Shown: positions 48,801 to 57,608 of the stretch, in pieces
Layout: each line of letters begins with the position of its first letter
How positions within the stretch are numbered: the first letter of the stretch is position 1
From: Watersipora subatra
Taxonomy: Eukaryota > Bryozoa > Gymnolaemata > Cheilostomatida > Watersiporidae
Direction: 5' to 3'
DNA length: 64,000 nt
Assembly: GCF_963576615.1 (NCBI RefSeq)
Contig: NC_088714.1
Span: forward strand, 930,001-994,000
The notes under the pieces: model-generated
The model's database searches: none
Seen by the model: only the letters and a program-made list of their open reading frames with translations
What the model was told of the DNA's origin: nothing
Made by a program: the position numbers and the translations under genes

Positions 48801-51800
48801 GCTATTATTGACTGAGACCAAAACTGTGTAAAATGAGTTCAGTGTCATCTACAACTAAAATAATGATGATATATTGTTGCTAGATCTTGCTCCGGACAGT
48901 CCTCTACGAGTGCAAGGAAATCTAACAGGGATTCCTCGAAAACTCAAGGATCTCTCAGCTGATTGGCACAATGCTCGGTTGAAATGGAAACAAGAGAGCC
49001 AATCAGGATATTTAGTCTGTAACCAGATTGGCAATATTAAAATGGACAGGTGAACAAATGATAAATTTGAAACATCTTGATAACTTTAATAATCCTTAGC
49101 CACTAGTTTTGAGTTCACCCCAAGTTCGATACTAATATTTCTTTTGCAATTAGGATCCTGAATCTGTCATTACCGTAACCCAGCTTTCCTGTTTGTGCAT
49201 GTTGGCTGGCATTTATTAATAAAATCACAACTAGTATTTTCATGATATTATGATTGTGAGCTGATACCCAGATGATGCAGCATTTGCTAAATGTCGGTCC
49301 CCTTTGACTTCAGTTTTATAGAAAGTGTTTCTCTTCCCGAGACCCTTTTACCACTTTGTGACCAGCTGTGCGCTATTATAAACAGCCTGGAGAGGTTGAT
49401 GGAGAAGATGACACGGTGGAAAGAGGCTGTGATGAGCCTTAAAGAACTGCTCATGGCACAGGGTAAATCAACTCAGATTATCTTTCAGGTATGTTATTGG
49501 TAAAGCTGAGAGTTCTAGAACCTTCATGTTTCAGGTATGCCATTGATGCATATGACATACAAAGTGTTTTTTCAATATTTGCTTTGTACATTGTATTCGT
49601 CAAATGTTGGAGCAAATATACATACAGACGGTTCCCAACCTACGAACGAGTTACGTTCCAAATGATTGTTCGTAAGGTGAATTTGTTCGTAAGTTGCTTC
49701 AGTGCTATATTTTGTATTATAATTTATGTTTAAGGCCTATATAAGTATATTGAAGGTTTATATAAGTATGTTTAAGGCTTGTATAAGTAACCTGTATTGG
49801 TTTGTACTGAAAAAAAATTTAATAAAATGGAGATAATACTTTGGTGGACGCCGGGCCATGACACTGCATTTCTTATTTATTGTATGTCTTGTCCTTTTTA
49901 TTATATTGTTGTTTTAATCGTTATGCTATCACTTATCGTTGTTGTCTTATTTTTTGTATGTGTTGTCCGTGTATTATATCGTTGTTTCACTCGTTATGCT
50001 ATTGTTATATCTGATATACCGTCATAACACTATCACGTACCTTATATTGTTGTCATACCAATGCGCTAACGGTCCTATTTATTCACTTTGTTAGCCGGTG
50101 TTCTTGCCGTTAGCCGGAACGGTTGATATTATTCTATATAAATGAGTGCGCTCATTTAGTTGAGCAGAGCAGATAGACCTCGGCTAGTGAAATTTCCTTC
50201 GCTAATTAAAAGCTGAATGAAATTACACGCACTCTCTTCTCTTTATTTAGTAGTATAGATCGTGCCAAGTAAAGGCCGGCAAGTCTCTTTACAATACGTA
50301 TGTAACGTTCAAACAAAGTTCAAACAAATAATTCGAAAGTTAATCGAGTTACGAACAAGTTACATGCGTTCGTATGTACCATTGTTCGTAACTCGAATGT
50401 TCGTAAGTAGGGAACCGTCTGTATAAGAATGCATAGTACCTTGTTTAACTCAGTGCATACACAGCCACAGGTATGAGAGCAGTCGTGGCCTAGTGGTCTA
50501 GATCACGTGACCTCCAAACAAAGGGTCGGGGTTCAATGCCCTAAAAACGGCCACTAGTGGTGACAGGAATGGTATCCAATCTTCAATTAGATGCTCTCCG
50601 CAACCGGGTATGACTTCAGCCATTCAAGTACAATTGCCACTGCGCTCAGAAATTTCCAGCCAATATCATAGATCCATCGTTTGTCCAGCAATGCTTCTCT
50701 TTACATATGCAGTTTTTGCAGCCACTGTAGCCATCATGCTCGCTCTTTGAGAGATGTCTTCAGCCCGAATAACGATAAACATTTCAACTGGTTTTATATA
50801 TCAAATTGAAACACATTATATAAAAATTCATAAAAACTACAAGTAAAAGCCTAAACTGAAAACTAACTCAAAACTGAGTTAGTAGAATAGTAATGACTAA
50901 AAATAGGTTATGGAGTTATAGGGGTGAGTGAAGAGTGAGGAGTGAGAAGTGTGGGTGTAACTTACACTAACTTTAACTAAATGTAATTCAAATTAATTTA
51001 ATTTAAACAAATTTATCATGTTTACGTGTTATTTCAAGTTTCTATCAAGCTTTTTACGTTTATTTACAGAACCCTTTTTTGAAAATTATTAGTATGTTGA
51101 GATGGTTGTAAATCGACGGCTGGCTTTTATAATAATCTTAGAGCGATGCTTCAGTAGCTGCCATCATAACTTTTTCCAGGCTCACCTTAGCCTCGTGTGA
51201 AGGCCATCTTAACAAACAATATTTGATATGATAGTAAATCATGACAACCTTTTCAGTTTTCGAACGTTGAGACAAAAGGTATTTTGCAGTTGGTTATAAT
51301 GGGGAGTTTTCACCAGGTTATTTTACAAATGTATTGATAGATATAAAGTAAGGCGACTGCCTAGCTCACCTGCTTACTCTGAGTACTGATGAGTCATAAA
51401 ATGACACTGGCTGGACCACCCATAACATTGCTTCAACGTCACCATAGACCTATTAACTATACTAGTATAGTTAATAGGTCTATGAACGTCACACATACTC
51501 AGTGCACATATAGCATGCTCCTTTGTTGGGAGGACTGTAAAACATGAAGCTAAAATGTTAGTGTTAAGTTTGAACTTTGAACCCTGTGAGGTTTGTGATA
51601 AGAAGTGATCGAGTCCAAGACCCAGTCATGTGAAGTACGTTGGCATACAAGATCCTTACAGGAAGTCCTTGACATTTACAGCTGGCATAGAAACAGTCTT
51701 GACCTTGACTTAACTCCAAGCTGTAATTTTGTCTTTAAACCATAACTGTCACGAACAACTTTTATTGTATTTTCTAGGTAAATCAGACACGCTGATTCCG

Positions 51801-54800
51801 ATTTTGTACTCAAAATAAAGATTAGTCCACTAACCTTCAAAGTCATTTAGGCTTTTTTAAAGCGTTTCAATATCCGTTTCGAAAACAACACAATCGGCAT
51901 TACAAGCTCCGCCCATAAATATGTGACGAAACCTAGCTTTTTCAGAAACGGAAGTTAGGAAAGTTTAGTCCGATTTAAAATAATAGAGATGGGTGTCTTA
52001 AAACCCATTATTATCTAAATCCAGCCTGTAAAATAGTTTCAGTTTTTTATGAAAGGGATATAAACTATTTAAAATTGCTCGCAGCTTGTTACATGACGTT
52101 TAAATGGGCTGGACGCCGAGAAAAATGAGCTCAAAAAGCGCGGTTTTATCACGAGCTAGCGTTGTTATCGCGCTTTTTAAATATGCAATGCTAAATAGCT
52201 TATCTACCTTTCAGAAAAGACTGATATTATTTTTAAAGCTGGATTCAGATATTAATAGATTTTAAAACACCCATCTCTATTATTCTAAATCGGTCTAAAC
52301 ATCTCTACGTAACTTCTGTTCCTAAAAAGCTAGGTTACGTCAAGTATTTATGGGCGGAGCTTGTTATGCCGATCGTGTTGTTTTCGAGACCGATATTAAA
52401 ACGCTATAAAAAATCCTTTATTACTCTGAAGGTTAGTGGCCTAATCTTTATTTTGATTACAAAATCGGAATCAGCATGTCTGATTTACCTAGTAAATACG
52501 ATAAAAGTTGTTCGTGGCAGTTATGGTTTAAGCCGAATCATCCGGATAGGATTATCCAACAGTCAGTAGATATAAAATTCTTACAGTAGAATGTTGAAGC
52601 TGAGTTAACTACAAAATAGGCCAGTGGATGAAGCTTACAAGGCAAAGTTAGTGATGTTACATGCTCAGTACTTAAAAATAAGTTATTGGCTGGTGCTACC
52701 TCACTGGGGGTTAGAATACGCGACTTGACCTAGTTGTGTGCGTTTGAGCAGATGCAAGTGACCGATAAACACCTCTGGGCTGATGGATAGAATGTGAAGG
52801 CTGTGAGGTATTGTGAGGTATGTGTCATTGCGGTTTTAACCTTGTGCCTGTCCATGTCTACTGTCATAAAATTACGCATGGTTCTACTTTCTGAATGCCA
52901 AAATTGCAAGGTTTTTTGAGCTTGTACGGCATCAAGAATTTTCTGTTCCTTCTGGAAACTCTATCTTTGCCGATATCCACATAAAAGCTCCTGGGTGATT
53001 CTGCTCTCTGTAGGATCACACCATCTACCCAATGCCGATGGCTTAGCTGGCACCAAACTCTCATGCCCCTCTCACATCACAATAGGCGGCCTAGCAGTGC
53101 TTGTTTTGAAAATATGTTGAGACTGGCGCTCTCTGAAAGCTTTTTCAAAGAGGTTAACATCTACTTTCTGAAGTTTAAGCTGTTGAGGTGTAAACTGAAG
53201 ATAGTTTCTCAGATTTCTTGACTGTGATCGAACAGAAGGTGATAATAATTTACCTCCCAGCGGTGCAGATTAGAGGAAAGCTAAGACATCAAACAAAGTT
53301 TGACCTGACTCATGGGCCTTTTTCAGGATGCTCTTGATAGTTTGAGTCATCCCTTCAGTGAGACTGTTAGAACAAGTTGTATCGACGACAAGCCATCATC
53401 GGCGTCATTGTCATCGACGACAAGCTGTCTCCAGTTGACCTAATACTGGCCCGGAATGACGTCTACTGTCAGACGGCTCGTAAAGAGTTGCGAGGTGTGC
53501 CAGGTCGCAAAAAATGGGAGGATGAAAGGGGCCGGAGGAAATCGAAGGCTCTACATCGGAAGACCCTGGCAGAAGTTGGCTGTAGATCTGGTCGGGCCGC
53601 TCTCGGCCACTCCAAATGGAAACAAGTGGAGGCTGGTCCTCACAGACCACTTCTCCCGGTGACAGGGTGCACTAGCATTGCCCCACGTCACAGCACCGGT
53701 GGTCGCAAATGCTCTGGACGAACAGGTATTCTGTTACCTAGGGCTACCAGAACAGATCCACACAAACTAGGGGGCACAGTTCGAGAGCCCACTAATGGCT
53801 GAGCTGTGCCAACTCTGGAACATGTGGAAAACACATACTACCTCACACCACCCACAGGCCAACCGAGTCGTAGAAGGAAACATGGGCTTGGGGATTCTCT
53901 GCAGGCATTACTGCTAGACCGAGGGCAGGACGGGTGGGACCTGTTGCTTACTCAGCTGATGAGGGCGTACCGAGGCACCTCCCACTCCGCAACCGGAGAA
54001 ACAGCCACTATGCTGATGTTAGGGTGGGAGCTGAGGTTACCAGACCAGCTGGAAAGTCACCCTCAACCAACCGAGTTTTTCCCTACCCATGAGCATGTAC
54101 TAGGAGTACAGCGAAGATTGCAAACCGTGCATGAAACGCTATAGCAGAACCAGATAGAAGTGAGACAGGAAGACCGAGAGGAGCCCCCACTGTACGCCCC
54201 AGGCGACTAGGTATGGCTCAAGCACCGGCGACGGGGGAGAACCTCAAGCTACAGGCGAAGTTCGTGGGACCATACCAGGTCCTGAAGGCCTGGGGCAACC
54301 ATACCTATCTAGTAGAGGCAGGGCCAGTCTTCAATTCAGAGCAAAGCGAGATTTAAGCCTTACTACGCCTGTCTGAAGCGGCTGGGGGCAGACACCAGCC
54401 ACCCTGGATCCCAAAAGGGGCCCTAACATGAAGGGAGCCTGACTCAGCAGACTGGAGAAAAGTCTGGGGGAAAACAGAAACGACCCCCTACCAGTAATGC
54501 CGCCCCTGGATGGAAAAAACTGCTGATGGAGGTCGCAAAAACCTAAGGGCAGAAGACAACTCCCACAGAAAACCCGGAGAAAAGGAGTAACCAATGACCG
54601 AGCTCGGTAACATTATCGGGATTATCGTAGTCAAACCCGGAGAAAACCGGAACGGCCCGGACACCGGAGATCCCATCAGAACCTCTCCAACATAACTCGA
54701 GGCCGGCCCGGACTACTAGAAGGCCGGAAATGTACAGGAACGGAGTGTGCTACTCAATGGGTCCACCGGAAAACGGTTCGGGGTTGAAAAGGAAAGCGGT

Positions 54801-57042
54801 AAAACAGCTCTCTCAATCGTTACCAAAGCTTTCCTTTTAAAGCATTCGTTCACTCCGGAGGACATCAGTATGCTCGAGAATATGGACAGCGCGTGTAATA
54901 CCTCTCTTTAGGATCTACTGACTTCTGTCACAATTAGCTTGAAAGAAGCTGGAGGAGCGTTAGATAGGCCAACACCGGCCTACAAGGTGACCTACAAGAG
55001 AAGTATTGGGAGACAGGCATGACACAAGGAGGACTAGGCCACTCGGAACCCGCCGTGTTGGAACTGACTGACGCGGGGGTCAAAGTGCTATTAGAGAAGA
55101 CTAATGGAAGATGAGGATGAGGTATGCCGGATGGCTGCCATGAGAACGAAAAGAAGGATTGAGCCATCCTCCCGGACTTACCCTCTTTTCCCCCGGCCAG
55201 GGCACTTTACGCGATCACGCCCGTCAGAGAGATAGGACAGAGGGAGAGTCCGCCCACCAAGAAACCTATAGTAAGGACAATCAAATACCTGTCTGCCCGG
55301 ACTATCGCATGAGTGGACGAGCAGGCGCAGGCAGGGAGTTGCAGGATTTGCTGGTTTACTACTAGCAACCAGCGGATCAAATTCCACATACTTCAGCACT
55401 ATGCAGTGTTTGTGTGCCCCTGCGATTAGCAACACGTGTCATGAGCCCAAATGCTGATCCACCACGCGACACACAAGTCAGGAGACATCGACCCAGTGGT
55501 CTACCTGGTTGAGCAGGACACGTGGGAGTAATTCTGTCAGGAGAATATGCGAGGCTCCCTACCCATGGTTGCATGCACGCCCACTACCAGGGGGATCATG
55601 CGACGCAGCCCACACAAAGGAGCACAGCGGCCCGCAATATGGCCCCATTCACCAGCCAGGAGACGTCCTGTTCTGACAAGGCTAGGGCAGACCACTCAGG
55701 ACCGGCCTGCCCACCGCACTCTAGGCGAGGTGGTGGGCCAGGCACCCGCTAGCCAGGCGCTGCTGCAAACCCAGCGTAGCAGAGCCCGGTTGTTATCACA
55801 GGATTCACAGAACTGGAGGAAGGCTGCCGAGGCCGTGCGAAGCCTACTACACAGGGAGAAATTGGAGGGCCAAGAACGCCAGCTTCTCTTAGAGCAAGTG
55901 GAGCGCCTCCGCTATGGTGCCCGCCAGCACGAAGCTCTGGCGCAGCTAGCTCTCCGCCAAGATACTAATTGGAGACCATAGTCGCCAATAGGGGGGAGTG
56001 TGTGATGGACTGTGTGTGTGAGCCGAACCGAGCTCAATCGAGTGGAACAAGAGGGGGGCTACCCGCTATATAAGCTTGAACATTTGCAGGAGAGGCAGAG
56101 CTGTCTGTGCCTATATCATTCACTGTTGCATGATTTTCACTGTAACCACTTATGATTAAAGCAGAACACATGTATATACTCTTCACATTTGAGTCTTATG
56201 TTGATCGAGTAGTAAAGGGCAACCCACAAAACCTTTACAGTATCACTTTTTACTTATCATCACTTATCAATTTAATTGTTAAGCTTCTGACAAAACTAAG
56301 TTTTAAATGGACATTTTCAATCTTTTTAATAAAAGTGAATCACTGAGGACTAGTGGAACAATTATAGCAAAACAAGCACCTTACAAGTTGCTTGATGCTA
56401 GTGAACTTCTATGCTGGTTCACCAGCAGCCCTCAAACTTAGCATATATTAAACCATTCCCATTATCCCATATCACCTCTATAATCCGCTGTAGGGCATTA
56501 GTAATTAGAATTGACCACTTGTGTACGTACTACCCTTGACTGACTGGTTTTCACTGGCTCTCTAACAATGTCATATCAGTCTCTTGATTCCATGAAGTTT
56601 TCCAAGAGTCAATATGACCAAACTAGGACTGTCCATGGTAGACTTGGTGTTACAGTCATATAGGGGCCAGGTAGGGTGATCACTGTATTTCATATATAAA
56701 CAAATTGCTGTAGTTTAATGTGTTTAAATTCCTGTTATGTAAGGCAACCAGCTCAATGGTCGCATATTCAAGTGCGGCTGCTTATTCTTTTACAACTTCT
56801 GGCAATCTTTTTAGACATGGACGATAGAGCGGTTCGTTCAAGCATCACAAAGGCTTCTCCAGCTCTACCAGAAGGAAATGATTTTGAAGAAAAACATACT
56901 GGAGAACATATGCCACAGCAAGAACAAGGCTGAACTCATGTTTATTCTGGCATGTTGGGCGCATGAGCCATATTTAGAGAAAACAGGCATGCTTAGTATT
57001 GATGCTATGGTTACAGAGACAGGGCATGTCACAATTAGCTGA
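45752..57042 (+). CDS. CINP: Cyclin-dependent kinase 2-interacting protein, whole gene, four coding exons
   Basis: Gene-level entry. Coding exons 45752-45866, 48884-49049, 49314-49488 and 56815-57042 total 684 nt (227 residues; human CINP is about 212). Junction phases agree (1, 2, 0). Residues 50-75 hold the conserved block RKLKDLSADWHNARLKW. The C-terminal exon has TWTIERFVQASQRLLQLY, then WAHEPYLE and VTETGH, which match the human protein in order and spacing. The middle is predicted coiled coil (LERLMEKMTRWKEAV). In vertebrates CINP is a nuclear protein that binds CDK2/CDC7 and ATRIP in replication and checkpoint signalling; that role is by family transfer. The N-terminus (PRRPKRSPRYSK) is basic with SP sites. 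Intron 3 is 7.3 kb and holds several transposons. Confidence 0.9.
46961..47224 (-). other. Unassigned 87-codon open frame in CINP intron 1
   Basis: The frame starts with ATG (MAAIQRLVRDMLVDLPSLNQ) and is stop-free for 87 codons on the strand opposite to CINP. Its composition looks protein-like (mixed helix, few low-complexity runs), but I recognise no family and see no splice partners. It could be a retropseudogene piece, a transposon remnant or chance. Confidence 0.2.
47795..47837. repeat. 17-bp perfect inverted repeat (stem-loop)
   Basis: The arms caccatgatcttccagg and cctggaagatcatggtg flank a 9-base loop, in CINP intron 1. This could be a foldback remnant. Confidence 0.85.
48884..49049 (+). 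CDS. CINP: CINP coding exon 2 (conserved N-terminal block)
   Basis: The acceptor tgttgctag precedes 48884 and the donor GTGAAC follows 49049, phase 2. The exon encodes IPRKLKDLSADWHNARLKW and then GYLVCNQIGNIKM, the most recognisable CINP block. Confidence 0.88.
49314..49488 (+). CDS. CINP: CINP coding exon 3 (coiled coil)
   Basis: The acceptor cctttgacttcag precedes 49314. The first T completes the AG left by exon 2 to give Ser. The exon encodes LCDQLCAIINSLERLMEKM, a helical coiled-coil stretch, and ends STQIIFQ with donor GTATGT, phase 0. Confidence 0.85.
49625..50421. mobile_element. TIR DNA element with TA target duplication, CINP intron 3
   Basis: The ends CAGACGGTTCCCAACCTACG and GGGAACCGTCTG are inverted, flanked by TA at 49623-49624 and 50422-50423. 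Subterminal gttcgtaa/ttacgaac motifs repeat on both sides. Inside, a ctatataaatgagtgcgctc segment near 50137 looks like a promoter, possibly of an inserted solo LTR. No transposase is seen. It starts 136 bases after CINP exon 3. Confidence 0.75.
50475..50660 (+). mobile_element. tRNA-derived SINE
   Basis: An A-box-like tggcctagtggtctaga at about 50489 and a B-box-like gggttcaatgccc at about 50530 lie 40 bases apart, as in a pol III promoter. The downstream body does not fold as a tRNA. The 3' end is not defined. Confidence 0.5.
51443..51484. repeat. Perfect 42-base palindrome
   Basis: The left half is catagacctattaactatac and continues through tag at the centre into its exact inverse, with no loop. 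It is flanked by near-direct copies of caacgtcac/gaacgtcac, which could be a target duplication. Confidence 0.92.
51735..52531. mobile_element. Foldback element with ~290-base inverted arms
   Basis: The left arm starts ttaaaccataactgtcacga and the right arm ends tggcagttatggtttaa. The arms match over about 290 bases with indels (for example agctccgcccataaatat against atttatgggcggagct). The unpaired centre is about 52035-52240. No ORF is convincing. It lies in CINP intron 3. Confidence 0.82.
52864..53376 (-). pseudogene. Ty3/Gypsy pol fragment (integrase C-terminus), antisense
   Basis: Read on the minus strand it gives SLTEGMTQTIKSILKKAHES, then LQFTPQQLKLQKVDVN and FEKAFRERQSQ, then RVWCQLSHRHWVDGVI and RRNRKFLM. 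This is the end of the integrase core and its C-terminal domain as in K02A2.6-like Gypsy elements. A stop replaces a conserved position and the middle is deleted. No protease, RT or LTR accompanies it. Confidence 0.75.
53377..54330 (+). pseudogene. Ty3/Gypsy integrase fragment, sense
   Basis: The zinc-binding end CEVCQVAK is at about 53486, followed by WQKLAVDLVGPL (first catalytic Asp) and LVLTDHFSR. Continuing in frame past a TGA, LPEQIHT is followed by a stop where the second catalytic Asp should be, then GAQFES and HHPQAN with VVEGNMG (catalytic Glu region). After a frameshift near 53888, GLGDSLQALL and RAYRGTSHSATGET follow. It is clearly dead: stops, a frameshift and a lost Asp. Confidence 0.82.
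54331..55998 (+). pseudogene. Ty3/Gypsy downstream region with coiled-coil ORF remnant
   Basis: A GC-rich block, unlike its surroundings, continues from the integrase to the polypurine tract. The frame ending at 55981 reads a coiled-coil-like end (EKLEGQERQLLLEQVERLRY, then ALAQLALRQDTNW). The rest is broken in all frames. It may be a third ORF after pol, such as an env-position or accessory protein; I do not recognise it. Confidence 0.5.
55991..56125 (+). mobile_element. Polypurine tract and LTR-like sequence of the Gypsy element
   Basis: The tract ggggggag (55991-55998) is followed at once by TGTGTGATGGAC, the TG start expected for a 3' LTR. Inside, ctatataag (about 56066) is a TATA box. 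A possible CA end is at about 56129 (ctgttgca), but the true end is unclear. No 5' LTR is in the window, so the element is a truncated 3' copy. Confidence 0.55.
56130..56814. other. End of CINP intron 3, no gene seen
   Basis: Unique AT-rich sequence between the LTR-like region and CINP exon 4. No repeat or coding signal is recognised. Confidence 0.5.
56815..57042 (+). CDS. CINP: CINP coding exon 4 (C-terminal block)
   Basis: The acceptor gcaatctttttag precedes 56815. In phase 0 it reads TWTIERFVQASQRLLQLYQK and then LACWAHEPYLE and VTETGHVTIS, stopping at TGA 57040-57042. A competing open frame over the same bases (starting MDDRAVRSS) ends earlier and has no CINP similarity. Confidence 0.88.
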   Translation, partial: TWTIERFVQASQRLLQLYQKEMILKKNILENICHSKNKAELMFILACWAHEPYLEKTGMLSIDAMVTETGHVTIS

Positions 57043-57486
57043 CCTCGGCTAGTGTCAGGATGCCTAGTGGATAGTTTTGTCGTGTATGTGGTGAGATGCT
57101 TATTAATGGCAGTTTTAAAAGGGATTGATGATGACTTAATAATAATGCTAGTCTTTAGAATATATATGTGCAATTTTATTAATTCTTACTATTATTTGCA
57201 TTTTATATTATTGATGTAGCTTTTGAACATATCAAAGCAAATGTGGCTTTATGTACACAAGTTATAACAGATATATACACTATTTTATACCGCTAGAATA
57301 AGCTCGTGCTTAACAAATGTATCACGAGAAGTGAGATTACGTTTGGCTGGGGACATCATTGAAGGTACGGATTTAATCAACACAATATCTGATTAAGCAA
57401 AATGTACTATAAATAATGTCATTCTATCATTCGTTTGTGCACTCTCCCGATAACTTCCTTGATAAAATCATGAGTGCGTGTAGCTG

Positions 57487-57608
57487 CTACGACATAGCAG
57501 GTGGCCCAGGATCAGTTCCTAGCTTTAGATTAATTATACAAGCAGCTTCCTCCTCCTTGCCAGCATAGATAGCGATACCTTCCTCCGATTGAACGATGTG
57601 TGCACCCT
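57487..57608 (-). CDS. Unrecognised gene, last exon
   Basis: The acceptor caaatgttttag precedes 57608. The first AG joins the G of the previous exon to give Glu. It encodes GAHIVQSEEGIAIYAGKEEE and ends GPPAMS with TAG at 57489-57487. The open frame continues upstream to 57795, but that part is intron. Confidence 0.75.

Noticed and set aside
50100-50290. Solo LTR with TATA box inside the TIR element 49625-50421
   Set aside because: There is a TATA-like ctatataaatgag and a possible poly(A) region, but I could not find matching TG/CA ends or a target duplication, so it is only mentioned and not annotated.
56718-56933. 71-codon frame over CINP exon 4 in another frame
   Set aside because: The overlapping frame after the acceptor at 56814 matches the CINP C-terminus in order and length; this one has no similarity.
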